Positions 1 to 9,457 are shown, counted from the stretch's first letter. The stretch: DNA of 41,068 nt from Bacteroidia bacterium (GCA_016786925.1 JAEUTU010000113.1:1-41068), one strand, 5' to 3'. The notes: generated by a model not told the origin, from the letters alone. Made by a program: numbers and translations.

Positions 1-1
1 T

Positions 2-628
2 GCAACAGGTGTTTCCATTGTGATCCATCCGAATAGTCCAATGGTTCCCATCATTCACATGAATGTCCGTTATTTTGAAATGAGTAATGGCGTATGGTGG
101 TTTGGTGGAGGAATTGATCTTACCCCGCATTATGTGGTGGAAGAAGATGCCCGTTTTTTTCATGATCAGCTAAAAAAGACCTGTGATCTATATGATATTT
201 CCTATTATCCCGAGTATAAAAAATGGGCTGATGATTACTTTTTTATTCCACATAGAAACGAAACTCGGGGTGTTGGAGGGATCTTTTTTGATCGTTTAAA
301 TAAAAAAAGTAAAGAAGAATTATTTGCTTTTGTTCAAGAAGTAGGTAAAACATTTGCGCCTACCTATGTGGAACTGATGAGCCGCAATAAAACCAAAGCG
401 TATTCTGAGGATAACAAGCAATGGCAGCTCTTGAGAAGAGGCCGTTATGTGGAATTCAATCTTGTATACGACAAAGGCACCAAATTCGGACTAGAAACCA
501 ATGGCCGGATAGAATCTATCCTGATGAGCTTACCTCAACAAGCCGGCTGGCAATACAACTTTGCTCCCGAAAAGGGATCTCCAGAGGAAAAAACCCTGTC
601 TTTCCTGAAAAAAGGCATCAACTGGTAA
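2..628 (+). CDS. hemF: Oxygen-dependent coproporphyrinogen III oxidase, 3' part (5' end outside window)
   Basis: The enzyme converts coproporphyrinogen III to protoporphyrinogen IX by two oxidative decarboxylations that need O2, in cytoplasmic haem synthesis. The reading frame is open from base 2, so the gene begins upstream. About 208 residues remain of a family usually near 300. Family blocks are clear: NVRYFE, the WWFGGGIDLTPHY segment, RGVGGIFFDRL, and near the end RRGRYVEFNLVYDKGTKFG followed by RIESILMSLP. An in-frame GTG at 20 is internal, not the start. The frame ends normally at TAA with the conserved C-terminal GW-Y and W regions present. No hairpin terminator is visible after it. 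The assignment is firm; the N-terminal third cannot be assessed. Confidence 0.95.
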   Translation, partial: ATGVSIVIHPNSPMVPIIHMNVRYFEMSNGVWWFGGGIDLTPHYVVEEDARFFHDQLKKTCDLYDISYYPEYKKWADDYFFIPHRNETRGVGGIFFDRLNKKSKEELFAFVQEVGKTFAPTYVELMSRNKTKAYSEDNKQWQLLRRGRYVEFNLVYDKGTKFGLETNGRIESILMSLPQQAGWQYNFAPEKGSPEEKTLSFLKKGINW

Positions 629-961
629 ATTATTTCTATTTTCTTTTTAATTGTGCAACCTTATTCATGTGTAAGGTGTCTAATGCATTGATAGTCTGTG
701 AAGTTGATTCGTATTTCATCTGATATGATTAGGGTATCCGAGGTTGAAAATTGTTATTTAATTGTAGATATTCGTATTAGAATGCCAAATAAAAGTGTTT
801 GATGTATAAGAATAAAGTTGTTTTAACCCTTTATAATGCTTTTTGAACATGTTTTTACAGAATAAAGGCTGTGTATCAGACTTCCAAGAATGGCTTAGAA
901 TTGCTCAATAATTGTAAAAACATTACTATAAATTTGATTAATAAGTAATATTTGATAAGAA
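629..961. other. Gene-free AT-rich interval between hemF and the PKD/CHU_C gene
   Basis: This 333-base gap holds no convincing reading frame and no strong hairpin. Its only recognisable signal is the promoter core near its right end (929-936). Two short ATTCGTA-like words occur around 708-714 and 769-775, matching the word that is tandemly repeated upstream of pfkA. Confidence 0.5.
929..936 (+). promoter_or_regulatory. Promoter core TAAATTTG for the PKD/CHU_C gene
   Basis: TAAATTTG fits the Bacteroidota -7 consensus TAnnTTTG exactly and lies 25 bases before the ATG at 962. Possible -33 TTG words at 901 and 912 are at non-ideal spacing (25 and 14 bases), so the upstream box is uncertain. Confidence 0.5.
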
Positions 962-3900
962 ATGAAAACTACTACTATCATCTCAAAAGTACTAATGACG
1001 TTGCTGTTAAGCATGGTTTATGTGCATATTGCTACGGCTCAGACGTCTAATGCTTCTAAAGAGGAATTAATTCCTTTTGGTCTATCAAAAAGTACTTGGT
1101 TGCAGTACATGAATAAGGCCAATCTTTTACTTGAAAAAGTGGATGAGAAGAGTTTTTTAAATTATGTGATCTTTTCAAATGATGGTAATCTAGCCGATAG
1201 AAAGTATTTTGTAAAGGCTGCAAAAGGTAAGATCACAAAAGATCAAAACGAATTGATCTATAGAATAGGAAAAGGTGTCATTACAACACCAGAGCAGGTA
1301 AATGCCTATTATGCCTCTATTCAGCCTAAATATGTAAACTATTTCTCCACCTTTCAAGCAAACCGATTAGAGATCATTGAAAAGCTTTTGTTGAAGGAGC
1401 AAGCAAACCGTTCTCCTAATCCAATGCCTTTTGCATGTGGTCAGCCTTGTACTAATCCTGGTTTTGAGTCAGGTACAGGATTTTGGGATTATTGGGGAGG
1501 TACAGCATGTGCTAATTCTGCGGGTGATCTTTGTAATTTAACACCTGGTTTTGCCGCATCTGCCCATGATCAAACAGCTGTTGCTGATGGTTTTGATGCA
1601 ACAGTTGGTGGTACGATCATGCCGGTTGTTCCTCCGGGTGGTGGCAATAATGCCATGATGTTGGGTGATGGTCCTGTAACTGGAGGTAATGCTTCCCGTG
1701 CAGCGATCTCTTTTACAGTTTCTGCAGCGAATGCAAATTTTACTTATAAATATGCAGTTGTATTACAAGATCCTCAAACAGGTCATGCTGATGAGGAGCG
1801 TCCTTTCTTCCGTGTAAAAATACGTGATGCAGCAGGAAATGTTGTGCAGTGTGGTGATTACGAAGTTTTGGCTAAGCCACCAATGGCAGGATTTACCGAA
1901 ACATCATCCGGTAGTGGTATTTGGTATCGTAACTGGACAACTGTTTTTATTCCTTTAAGCTCTTATATTGGGCAATGTGTTACGATAGAATTTACAGTGG
2001 CGGATTGTTCGCAAGGTGGTCACTATGGCTATGCTTATATTGATGGTGATTGTGATCCATTACAGATTGTGACATCCTCTCCGGCTATTTGTGGTGGAAA
2101 TTCAATTACACTAACCGCACCTGCGGGAGGTGTGGCTTATAACTGGACCAATACCGCAGGGGGAACTACAGGTATTGTTGGTTCCACAACTAGTCAGGTA
2201 ATTACTGTAAATCAGGCCGGTACTTATCAGGTTTCTATTGAAATGGTTTCCGGACCTGCATGTATCGTAACTTTAAATGTTACAGTTCCATCCAATCCGG
2301 CAAATCCGGTGGCTTCGTTTACAAATACAACCGTCTGTGCGGGAACGGCTACTCAATTTACAGATACTTCCACACCTACCGGTAGTATTACAGGTTGGTC
2401 ATGGGATTTTAATAATGATGGAACCTCTGACAGTAATCTCCAGAATCCTTCATTTACATTTGCCGGGGCTGGTACTTATCCAGTTACATTGACGATCACG
2501 ATGGGACCATGTAATGCAACAATTACACAGAATGTAACGGTGAACTCTACTACTCCTCCGGTAATCACTCCGGCAGGACCATTTTGTGTGAATGCAGCTG
2601 CGGTTTCACTTACTGCTAATGTTGCAGGTGGAACCTGGTCGGGAACAGGTATTACAAACGCAGCTACCGGTACATTTGATCCGGCTGCAGCAACAGTTGG
2701 TAATAATGTAATTACTTATACTATTTCAGGGGCTTGTGGTGGTTCGGATACAGAAACTATTGTAGTAAATGCTTTACCTACAAGTAATGCAGGAACTGAT
2801 ATTACTATTTGTACAGGAGATGTAGGAAATCTTGGTACTGCTACTACTGTAGGATTTACCTATTCATGGAATCCTACTACCGGATTAAGTGCTCCGAATA
2901 TTTCTAATCCAACTGTTACTTTAACAAATGTAGGAACAACTCCAACAACCTCTACTTATACAGTTACTACAACCTCTAATGGATGTACCAGCACTGATGC
3001 AGTTGATGTGATCGTTAATCCGCTTGCTACCGCAAATGCAGGTCCAGCTCAGACTATTTGTGCCGGTTCAACTGTTACTTTAGCGGGTGCAGTTGGCGGA
3101 GCCGCTACAAGCGGAACATGGGGTGGAGGTGCAGGAACATTTACACCTAATAACAACACATTAAATGCAGTTTATACGCCAAGTGCTGCAGAGGTTGCAG
3201 CTGGTTCGGTTACATTAACATTAGTGTCTAACGATCCTGCAGGTCCTTGTCCGGTAGCTACATCTACAGTTACTATTACGATCAATCCTGTTGCGACAAT
3301 TGATGCAGGTGCCGATCAAACAACATGTATCGGTGGTTCGATTACACTAGCAGGTATCACAGGAGGTGGTGCAACATCAGGAACATGGAGTGGTGGTGCC
3401 GGAACTTTTGCTCCTAATAATACAACTGCAAATGCGGTTTATACTCCAAGTGCTGCAGAGGAAGCTGCCGGTACTGTTACATTAACATATACTTCTGATG
3501 ATCCTGCAGGTCCATGTCCTTCAGTGAACGATCAGATGGTGATAACCATAACAGCCTTACCAACAGTTTCTGCCGGTTTGGATCAAACTATTTGTAACGG
3601 GACTACAGCAACACTTGCAGGAACAATTGGTGGTGCCGCTACATCAGCAACCTGGACAGGTGGTACCGGAACATTTGCCCCGAATAATACTACTTTGAAC
3701 GCAGTATATACACCTAGTGCTGCAGAAAATGCTGCGGGAACAGTCACTTTAACATTAACAACCAATGATCCGAATGGTCCTTGTAACGCTGTAAATGATC
3801 AGATGACCATTACGATCAATCCTGTTGCAACAATTGATGCAGGTCCGGATCAAACGATCTGTGTTGGTTCTACAGTTACGTTAGCTGGGGTTATCGGTGG

Positions 3901-5167
3901 TTCTGCTACTTCCGGAACATGGAGTGGAGGAACTGGTACATTTGCTCCAAGTGCTGCAACAGCCAATGCTGTTTATACTCCAAGTGCTGCTGAAAATGCT
4001 GCCGGTACAGTTACACTAACATTTACTTCTGATGATCCTATTGGTCCTTGCGGTTCGGTAAATGATCAAATGGTGATCACAATTAACCAATTGCCTACCG
4101 CGAATGCAGGCTTATCCCAATCTGTTTGTTCCGGAGCTAATATTACATTAGGAGGAAGCATTGGTGGTTCGGCAACATCAGGTACCTGGAGTGGTGGAAC
4201 AGGAACGTTCTTCCCGAATAATACGACATTAAACGCGGTGTATACACCGAGTGCAGCTGAATTGGCTGCCGGTTCTGTAACATTAACTTTAACTACAAAT
4301 GATCCGGCCGGGCCTTGTAATGCTGTTACATCTACTGTTACACACAATTTCTATCAAAATCCTGTTGTCAACTTTACTGTTGATGATCCAAATGGATGCC
4401 CTGTTCATTGTGTTCAGTTTACGGATCTAACAACTGTAGGTGGAGGTGATAACATTACAAATTGGGAATGGAATTTTGGAGATAGTTCTCCATTAGATGG
4501 AAATCAGAATCCGGCTCATTGTTTCTCAGCTACAGGTTTATATGATATTACCTTAACTGCTACATCAAACCATGGTTGTACAACAACGTTGACCATCAAT
4601 GATATGATCGAAGTATTTGCTAATCCGGTTGCTGAGTTTACTACAACTCCAAACCCTGCATCGATTCTAGATACAACCGTTTATTTTATCAATCAATCCT
4701 CTTCGGATGTAGTTACTTGGGATTGGAACTATGGTGATGGTAATGGAACTATTTTAAATGCTCCTAATACAGGAAATACGGTAAATGACTATCCGGCTGT
4801 TCAAGGAACATATGTTGCAACACTGATCGTAACAAATGCAAATGGATGTGTTGATAGTGTAGAACATACTGTGATTGTTGGGCCAGAATTTACATTCTAT
4901 ATACCAAATGCATTTACTCCAAACGGTGATAATATCAATGACTTCTTCTTCGGACAAGGAATAGGAATTGTTGAGTACGATATATGGATATTCGACCGTT
5001 GGGGTAATATGATCTTCCACGGTGATGAGTTGAATGATTATTGGGATGGAAGAGCAAATAAAGGAGCAGAGGTTGCTCAGCAAGATGTATATGTTTGGAA
5101 AGTACAGTTGAAAGATGTGTTTGGAAAGAAACACAATTACCTTGGAACAGTAACTTTAGTCAAATAG
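962..5167 (+). CDS. Secreted PKD-repeat protein with C-terminal CHU_C (gliding motility-associated) T9SS domain
   Basis: A 1401-residue exported, probably cell-surface protein. Residues 1-26 are a signal peptide ending near TATAQ. A unique N-terminal region follows, with a Cys-rich CGQPCTNPGFESGTG segment and a jelly-roll-like stretch to about residue 360. A PKD-type domain lies near residues 445-530, with WSWDFNNDG and GTYPVTLTI. Five copies of an 89-residue repeat lie between about 690 and 1130, each with QTIC...GTW..G.GTF..N....AVYTPSAAE..AG.VTLT...DP.GPC. Two further PKD-like domains follow (WEWNFGD, WDWNYGDGNG). The end, from about residue 1311 (YIPNAFTPNGDNINDFF, then FDRWGNMIF), is a CHU_C domain, which directs type IX export in Bacteroidota. 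Role is probably adhesion or surface-layer structure; ligand unknown. It converges on the next gene through a shared terminator. Confidence 0.88.
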   Translation: MKTTTIISKVLMTLLLSMVYVHIATAQTSNASKEELIPFGLSKSTWLQYMNKANLLLEKVDEKSFLNYVIFSNDGNLADRKYFVKAAKGKITKDQNELIYRIGKGVITTPEQVNAYYASIQPKYVNYFSTFQANRLEIIEKLLLKEQANRSPNPMPFACGQPCTNPGFESGTGFWDYWGGTACANSAGDLCNLTPGFAASAHDQTAVADGFDATVGGTIMPVVPPGGGNNAMMLGDGPVTGGNASRAAISFTVSAANANFTYKYAVVLQDPQTGHADEERPFFRVKIRDAAGNVVQCGDYEVLAKPPMAGFTETSSGSGIWYRNWTTVFIPLSSYIGQCVTIEFTVADCSQGGHYGYAYIDGDCDPLQIVTSSPAICGGNSITLTAPAGGVAYNWTNTAGGTTGIVGSTTSQVITVNQAGTYQVSIEMVSGPACIVTLNVTVPSNPANPVASFTNTTVCAGTATQFTDTSTPTGSITGWSWDFNNDGTSDSNLQNPSFTFAGAGTYPVTLTITMGPCNATITQNVTVNSTTPPVITPAGPFCVNAAAVSLTANVAGGTWSGTGITNAATGTFDPAAATVGNNVITYTISGACGGSDTETIVVNALPTSNAGTDITICTGDVGNLGTATTVGFTYSWNPTTGLSAPNISNPTVTLTNVGTTPTTSTYTVTTTSNGCTSTDAVDVIVNPLATANAGPAQTICAGSTVTLAGAVGGAATSGTWGGGAGTFTPNNNTLNAVYTPSAAEVAAGSVTLTLVSNDPAGPCPVATSTVTITINPVATIDAGADQTTCIGGSITLAGITGGGATSGTWSGGAGTFAPNNTTANAVYTPSAAEEAAGTVTLTYTSDDPAGPCPSVNDQMVITITALPTVSAGLDQTICNGTTATLAGTIGGAATSATWTGGTGTFAPNNTTLNAVYTPSAAENAAGTVTLTLTTNDPNGPCNAVNDQMTITINPVATIDAGPDQTICVGSTVTLAGVIGGSATSGTWSGGTGTFAPSAATANAVYTPSAAENAAGTVTLTFTSDDPIGPCGSVNDQMVITINQLPTANAGLSQSVCSGANITLGGSIGGSATSGTWSGGTGTFFPNNTTLNAVYTPSAAELAAGSVTLTLTTNDPAGPCNAVTSTVTHNFYQNPVVNFTVDDPNGCPVHCVQFTDLTTVGGGDNITNWEWNFGDSSPLDGNQNPAHCFSATGLYDITLTATSNHGCTTTLTINDMIEVFANPVAEFTTTPNPASILDTTVYFINQSSSDVVTWDWNYGDGNGTILNAPNTGNTVNDYPAVQGTYVATLIVTNANGCVDSVEHTVIVGPEFTFYIPNAFTPNGDNINDFFFGQGIGIVEYDIWIFDRWGNMIFHGDELNDYWDGRANKGAEVAQQDVYVWKVQLKDVFGKKHNYLGTVTLVK
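3026..4360 (+). repeat. Five in-frame 267-bp (89-residue) tandem repeats
   Basis: The Gly codon of the motif [AD]AG..Q begins at 3041, 3308, 3575, 3842 and 4109, exactly 267 bases apart each time. Each unit has one Cys near its start (Q-x-x-C) and one near its end (GPC), so each could close its own disulfide. A more diverged related segment (SNAGTDITICTGD) precedes the array. Confidence 0.85.
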
Positions 5168-5182
5168 TTTAGAAAGTAATAG

Positions 5183-5214
5183 AAAAAAAGGGGAGCATTT
5201 GCTCCCCTTTTTTA
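5183..5214. terminator. Bidirectional intrinsic terminator
   Basis: A run of A (5183-5189), the stem GGGGAGC (5190-5196), the loop ATTT, the stem GCTCCCC (5201-5207) and a run of T. It works for both converging genes, the CHU_C gene on plus and the HhH gene on minus. Confidence 0.9.
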
Positions 5215-5215
5215 T

Positions 5216-7408
5216 TTAGAATTTAAATCTTACCTGCGCTTTTATTTCTGAGCGGGTGTTTCCATTGATCTCAGTCAAAGATCCTTCGCTGATCATGTCT
5301 TTATTATCGTAAACAGTTTGCGAATAACGAACCCACAGCTCAATATTACGAGTGATATTGTAATCGATTAGAATATAGAAACGGGATCCTTTGAAATAAT
5401 AAGAAGGGATGGAATAAACACCCGGCATCTCATTTTCATAGGCATAAATGCGTGTATCATAATTATCTGTTTGAAACAAAGCATAACGCAAGGTTACAGA
5501 AAAAGGAACCCCCATTTTACTATAAGCGATATCCTGATACACCACATAACCTTTCATTGTTTTGTTATCATTGAACTTATAATCGGTTAGCTCAATTCTG
5601 TTCTTTAATTTTAAAGAAGGCAAAATACTGTAGGATAAATTTAATCTGTAATTAGTTTGTTTTACAGGCACAATAAAATCAATGTCTTCATCAATAGATG
5701 TGTTTTTAAATTTGTTGCGGGAACGAATTCTGAAATAAGCATCAAATTTTTTAGAAGGAGTATAATTGATCTGTGCCAGATAATCATTCCCAATAGATGG
5801 TGCATTCACCTGATATTTTAACCAGTTAAATTCAAACCGGTCGTAATAAGCACTCAATGAAATGGTGCGGAATGGTTTGGCATTAATGCCTACAAAAAAA
5901 CCTTTTTCATTAACTGCCATCGTATTTTCAGCAAAGCCATTGCTTAATAAATTTTGAAAATTCCGTTGATAGTTTCTATGTAAAATGGTCATTGATAAAC
6001 GTGGATCAAGGCTAACAAATGCCCCATTGACAAAGGCCATTCCTCCATTCTGACTCATGGATTGTTCGCCAAAGAAATTAAAATTTCTGAAAACAAAATT
6101 GTAATCAAATCCTATGTTTGCATTTTGCCGGGCTGAAAATTCGTACTTATTATAGAGTGATAATGTCCGAGTGTAATCAGTATTCAATTCATAATTCACT
6201 CCCGTAATTCCCATGGTCAAGCTTCTTCCTTTGTAGGAAACATTTCCACCATAAATAGTTTGTGTGATCGCATGTTTGTCGGCCAATTCGCCCATCGTAG
6301 AATGGTAGCCTGTTTCCTGTAGTGACGATATCGTAGCAATTTCACCTGTTTCAGTGGTGTCTGAGGTATTTGCATCAATACTTTTTCTGGAATAGAATAC
6401 GGTCGCTTCTATTTTTTTATATCCAACAGTGGTGGCAGCACCTCTCAAAAATCGGTTTTCATCCACAGAGGTGTATGGGCGCAAGCCTACTGCCGATTTT
6501 TTTACATTCATCACATCTGCACTTTTTCCAAATGCCAATCCACTCCACATGGTTAATCCTTGTCCGAAAGTGGCTTGATAGTCACCAATAGCAAGCGATC
6601 TCACAAAGCGCATGTTGCGAATAAAAAGATGAGTGGAGTAAAAATCAAAACCATTTTTCGGTTTTCTGTTAGAACCAAAATTATTCGGACTAGAATTATT
6701 AGGATTCATTCCCTGATCATACCAGTCGTAAGAATTTCGTTGATTGTTTTTCAGAAACAACTCTCCCTGATCTTTTTCTGCGGTTAATCCCCAACTTACA
6801 TTCGTTCCATAAGTAAAGCGGTAACGAAGGTATAATCTGTCAGGACTCCCCACATATCTTGAGTTCGGGCTGTCATATAGATCGCTGCTGTCGATCGCGG
6901 TGAATCCTTTTTGTTGTTCAATGATACGTGCATAACGGAATAGGATCGTGTTTTGTCCATTCGTTAGCATTTCTTTTACACTAAAATGTGCAGAGCTAAA
7001 ATTATCATTCACTCGAACGAATGGAAGTATTCGCTGAATAGTTTGCATGTCGAAGCCCTGTACACCCTGTAATTCGTAGATAGTGATCAGTTTTCCTGTT
7101 TTTTCGATATGCTTCAATAAATTGTTGATCTCAATATCACTCAACAATTGGAGTTCCTGAAGTTCTTCTCTGTTGGCTTTATTTAAATTGATAGGATGTT
7201 CTCTGTAATAGTTGAGTGCATCGAGTAAATTGGTATAATCGGCTTCTTCGTTCTCTGTATTCTCTGCAATATTTTCGAGTTGTTGCTGAATAATACCTTC
7301 ATCTGTTTTAGGTAAGATCGTATCCTGTGCACTGGAGTATAAGGATGCGAACAGTGCTAGTAGCAATAGCGCTAAGGCTCGTTGATATGGTCTATTCAGC
7401 AGAAGCAT
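5216..7408 (-). CDS. Exported helix-hairpin-helix protein with predicted outer-membrane beta-barrel
   Basis: A 730-residue protein with a signal peptide (about residues 1-28, ending YSSAQ). Near residues 65-130 come two helix-hairpin-helix units of the ComEA type: LNKANREELQELQLLSDIEI, then LITIYELQGVQGFDMQTI. The remaining ~590 residues are rich in alternating aromatic and polar residues and in Tyr/Asn/Arg strands (YLRYRFTYG, MRFVRSLAIGDYQATFGQG). They end in KAQVRFKF, a terminal aromatic typical of outer-membrane barrels. The start overlaps the last 17 bases of the PorV/PorQ-like gene, so the two are co-transcribed. HhH motifs usually bind DNA; what they do in an exported barrel protein is unknown. 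The family is seen as 'HhH domain-containing protein' in Bacteroidota. Confidence 0.8.
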   Translation of the reverse strand: MLLLNRPYQRALALLLLALFASLYSSAQDTILPKTDEGIIQQQLENIAENTENEEADYTNLLDALNYYREHPINLNKANREELQELQLLSDIEINNLLKHIEKTGKLITIYELQGVQGFDMQTIQRILPFVRVNDNFSSAHFSVKEMLTNGQNTILFRYARIIEQQKGFTAIDSSDLYDSPNSRYVGSPDRLYLRYRFTYGTNVSWGLTAEKDQGELFLKNNQRNSYDWYDQGMNPNNSSPNNFGSNRKPKNGFDFYSTHLFIRNMRFVRSLAIGDYQATFGQGLTMWSGLAFGKSADVMNVKKSAVGLRPYTSVDENRFLRGAATTVGYKKIEATVFYSRKSIDANTSDTTETGEIATISSLQETGYHSTMGELADKHAITQTIYGGNVSYKGRSLTMGITGVNYELNTDYTRTLSLYNKYEFSARQNANIGFDYNFVFRNFNFFGEQSMSQNGGMAFVNGAFVSLDPRLSMTILHRNYQRNFQNLLSNGFAENTMAVNEKGFFVGINAKPFRTISLSAYYDRFEFNWLKYQVNAPSIGNDYLAQINYTPSKKFDAYFRIRSRNKFKNTSIDEDIDFIVPVKQTNYRLNLSYSILPSLKLKNRIELTDYKFNDNKTMKGYVVYQDIAYSKMGVPFSVTLRYALFQTDNYDTRIYAYENEMPGVYSIPSYYFKGSRFYILIDYNITRNIELWVRYSQTVYDNKDMISEGSLTEINGNTRSEIKAQVRFKF

Positions 7409-8237
7409 TGTTCTTTTCTGCTTTATTGAATTGATAACTTAAGCTGAGTTGCGGACTGAAGCCAAGTGTTTGATGATAGCTTCCGGAAAAATCAGCTTTG
7501 AAATTTTTTAAATTCAAGCCAAATCCGAAAGTGCTGAGTGTCGGGTTGGTTGATAATCCAATGCGCAGATAAAATTCCTTAACGGCTTTGTATTCCAATC
7601 CGGCTTTAAATTCAGCTTTGTATTTGATATCTTTTTGTGTTTCGATGGCTAAAACAACTTTGTCGGAAAAGTTGTAATCCGCTCCCAATCGGATGATGGT
7701 CGGTAATCGTTCATCATCATAAGCGGAGATCTTAGCACGTGTAGGATTAAATACATGCGCCCCAATGGTCAGTGCTTTTATTGGTTTTGCCTGAATGCCG
7801 GCCTCCGCAGCCAATGCTCCTTTGTTGCCATAACCTTCGGCTATGCGCGTGGTTAAATAATCCATAGCAATAGCGGCAGAAAATTTATCTCCAAAAGCTT
7901 TGGCAAAGGACAGGCTGTATTTGTTTTCGCTATAGAGTTGGTACCCGAAGTTGGTGATACATAAACCAAATGTTCCTGCTTTTACAGGAATAGCAAGTAC
8001 ACCACCACGAACGCTGATCTCTTTTACCATGAAGCGGTTCTCGTAACTCACACCGGCCGATATGTTCCTTACAAATCCTAGTCCGGCCTGATTGTGATGC
8101 GCACTCCACATGTCAGAGAGGGATACAGATGCATTTCCCATGGCAGCCGAGCGGGCTCCGATAGGATAGTCTTCATTACCTGCTTTTGTAATAAAAGCAA
8201 AAAGTAAGAGGGAAGCTATTAAGATCTGTTTTTTCAT
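7392..8237 (-). CDS. PorV/PorQ-like outer-membrane protein
   Basis: A 281-residue protein with a signal peptide (about residues 1-19, ending TKAG). The N-terminal GARSAAMGNASVSLSD followed by HHNQAGLGF is the hallmark of the PorV/PorQ (FadL-like barrel) family. Repeated beta-strand segments run to the end (QLSLSYQF), with a short charged tail. In T9SS, PorV and PorQ act as outer-membrane shuttles or attachment-complex subunits. This copy is short and could equally be a general barrel protein of the family. Its partner is the overlapping HhH barrel gene downstream. It lies 46 bases after purE, separated from it by a hairpin, so it probably has its own transcription start or relies on readthrough. 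Confidence 0.72.
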   Translation of the reverse strand: MKKQILIASLLLFAFITKAGNEDYPIGARSAAMGNASVSLSDMWSAHHNQAGLGFVRNISAGVSYENRFMVKEISVRGGVLAIPVKAGTFGLCITNFGYQLYSENKYSLSFAKAFGDKFSAAIAMDYLTTRIAEGYGNKGALAAEAGIQAKPIKALTIGAHVFNPTRAKISAYDDERLPTIIRLGADYNFSDKVVLAIETQKDIKYKAEFKAGLEYKAVKEFYLRIGLSTNPTLSTFGFGLNLKNFKADFSGSYHQTLGFSPQLSLSYQFNKAEKNNASAE

Positions 8238-8246
8238 GCGTATAAA

Positions 8247-8277
8247 AGTAACCTTGAAGTATTACCTCAAGGTTACT
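8247..8277 (-). terminator. Hairpin between purE and the PorV/PorQ-like gene
   Basis: An 11-bp perfect stem: AGTAACCTTGA at 8247-8257 pairs with TCAAGGTTACT at 8267-8277 around a 9-base loop. Read on the minus strand it is followed by TTTTAT, a weak U-tract, so it is probably a leaky terminator for purE. Confidence 0.65.
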
Positions 8278-8283
8278 CAAGTA

Positions 8284-8796
8284 TTAATTTGTTTTGTAGT
8301 GGAATTTGATAGCCGACAATTCCTGATTGGCTTTCAAAATTTTGTTCTTTAAGTTTTCTTTGAAGGCGATCACTTGTTTTAATAGTTCATCATTTCCGGC
8401 CGATAATATCTGAACGGCCAATATCCCTGCATTTTGTCCGCCATCTAAAGCTACTGTTGCTACAGGAATTCCCGGAGGCATTTGTAATATAGAAAGAACA
8501 GAGTCCCAACCATCAATGGAAATAGAAGAACGGCAAGGAACGCCAATCACAGGAATTGGAGTGAAAGCCGCTACAACACCAGGCAAATGAGCTGCCCCAC
8601 CTGCACCTGCTATGATCACCCGGATCCCTTTTTCATGCGCACTTTTTGCAAATTCTGCTACTTGTTCCGGAACGCGATGCGCGCTCAAAGCATTGATCTC
8701 AAAGGGGATCTTGAATTCATTTAAAATTTTAGCAGCTTCCTGCATGATAGGCATATCCGATGTGCTGCCCATGATGATACTCACTTTTGGTGTCAT
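8284..8796 (-). CDS. purE: N5-carboxyaminoimidazole ribonucleotide mutase
   Basis: Moves the carboxyl group of N5-CAIR to C4, giving CAIR in de novo purine synthesis. The 170 residues match class I PurE: GSTSDMPIMQEAA near the N-terminus, the active-site SAHRVPE loop, AGAGGAAHLPGVVAA, PVIGVPCRSS and QMPPGIPVATVALDGGQNAG. Class I PurE needs PurK to make N5-CAIR; purK is not adjacent and must lie elsewhere if this assignment holds. The ATG at 8796 gives the standard N-terminus. The gene is divergent from hpt, another purine gene, across about 125 bases. Confidence 0.95.
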   Translation of the reverse strand: MTPKVSIIMGSTSDMPIMQEAAKILNEFKIPFEINALSAHRVPEQVAEFAKSAHEKGIRVIIAGAGGAAHLPGVVAAFTPIPVIGVPCRSSISIDGWDSVLSILQMPPGIPVATVALDGGQNAGILAVQILSAGNDELLKQVIAFKENLKNKILKANQELSAIKFHYKTN

Positions 8797-8895
8797 ATTC
8801 TATGAATAAATTATAGGTTCTTAAGCTTGTAAAAATACCTTTTTTAGCACGAAGAATAAAATAAAATCGACCGTTTTTTATAGGCTTATTTTGCT

Positions 8896-8903
8896 TAAAT
8901 TCG
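8896..8903 (+). promoter_or_regulatory. Probable -7 element TAAATTCG for hpt
   Basis: Seven of eight positions match TAnnTTTG (C in place of the third T). It lies 17 bases before the ATG at 8921, so transcription would begin a few bases before the start codon. This argues against the in-frame TTG at 8891 as the start. Confidence 0.4.
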
Positions 8904-8920
8904 CAGTTCAAAATGACATT

Positions 8921-9457
8921 ATGAGTAAAGTTACCTTAAAAGATAAAACCTTTCGAGTACATATTCCTGCAAGTGATATCAATAAAGCTGTTGGCGAAGT
9001 GGCACACAGGATCAATTTAGAATTAAAAGACAAGAAACCACTTTTTTTAGCAGTATTGAATGGCTCCTTTATGTTTGCTTCGGATCTGTTAAAAAAAATA
9101 ACCATTGATTGTGAGATCTCCTTTGTTAAAGTTAGCTCCTATCATGGTACTAGTACGACAGGTTCTGTAAAATCATTGATCGGACTGAATGAAGATATTA
9201 AAGGAAGAACCATTGTTATCATCGAAGATATTGTAGATACAGGATTGACAATGGAGAAGGTGTTGAAAGAACTGGAAGCGATGGAACCTTCGGAAGTAAG
9301 GATCTGTACCTTGTTGTACAAGCCTGAAGCTTTCCGAAAAAAATTCGATCTGGATTATGTAGCCATTGTTGTTCCAAATGACTTCTTGGTAGGATATGGT
9401 TTGGATTATGATGGCTTGGGTAGAAATCTTCCGGATATTTATGTCTTGGATAATTAA
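8921..9457 (+). CDS. hpt: Hypoxanthine phosphoribosyltransferase
   Basis: Salvages hypoxanthine (and usually guanine) to IMP/GMP using PRPP, in the cytoplasm. From the ATG at 8921 the protein has 178 residues, normal for the family. The PRPP-binding signature IEDIVDTGLT lies at residues 101-110. The N-terminal LAVLNGSFMFASDL block, the flexible-loop SSYHGTSTTG and the C-terminal VPNDFLVGYGLDY base-recognition region are intact. An upstream in-frame TTG at 8891 would add ten residues that look non-coding and include the promoter. It is followed 43 bases later by adk on the same strand, so purine salvage and adenylate phosphorylation are probably co-expressed. Confidence 0.94.
   Translation: MSKVTLKDKTFRVHIPASDINKAVGEVAHRINLELKDKKPLFLAVLNGSFMFASDLLKKITIDCEISFVKVSSYHGTSTTGSVKSLIGLNEDIKGRTIVIIEDIVDTGLTMEKVLKELEAMEPSEVRICTLLYKPEAFRKKFDLDYVAIVVPNDFLVGYGLDYDGLGRNLPDIYVLDN

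Noticed and set aside
421..723. Second plus-strand frame overlapping hemF
   Set aside because: A shifted frame of hemF; the conserved protein is in the other frame throughout.
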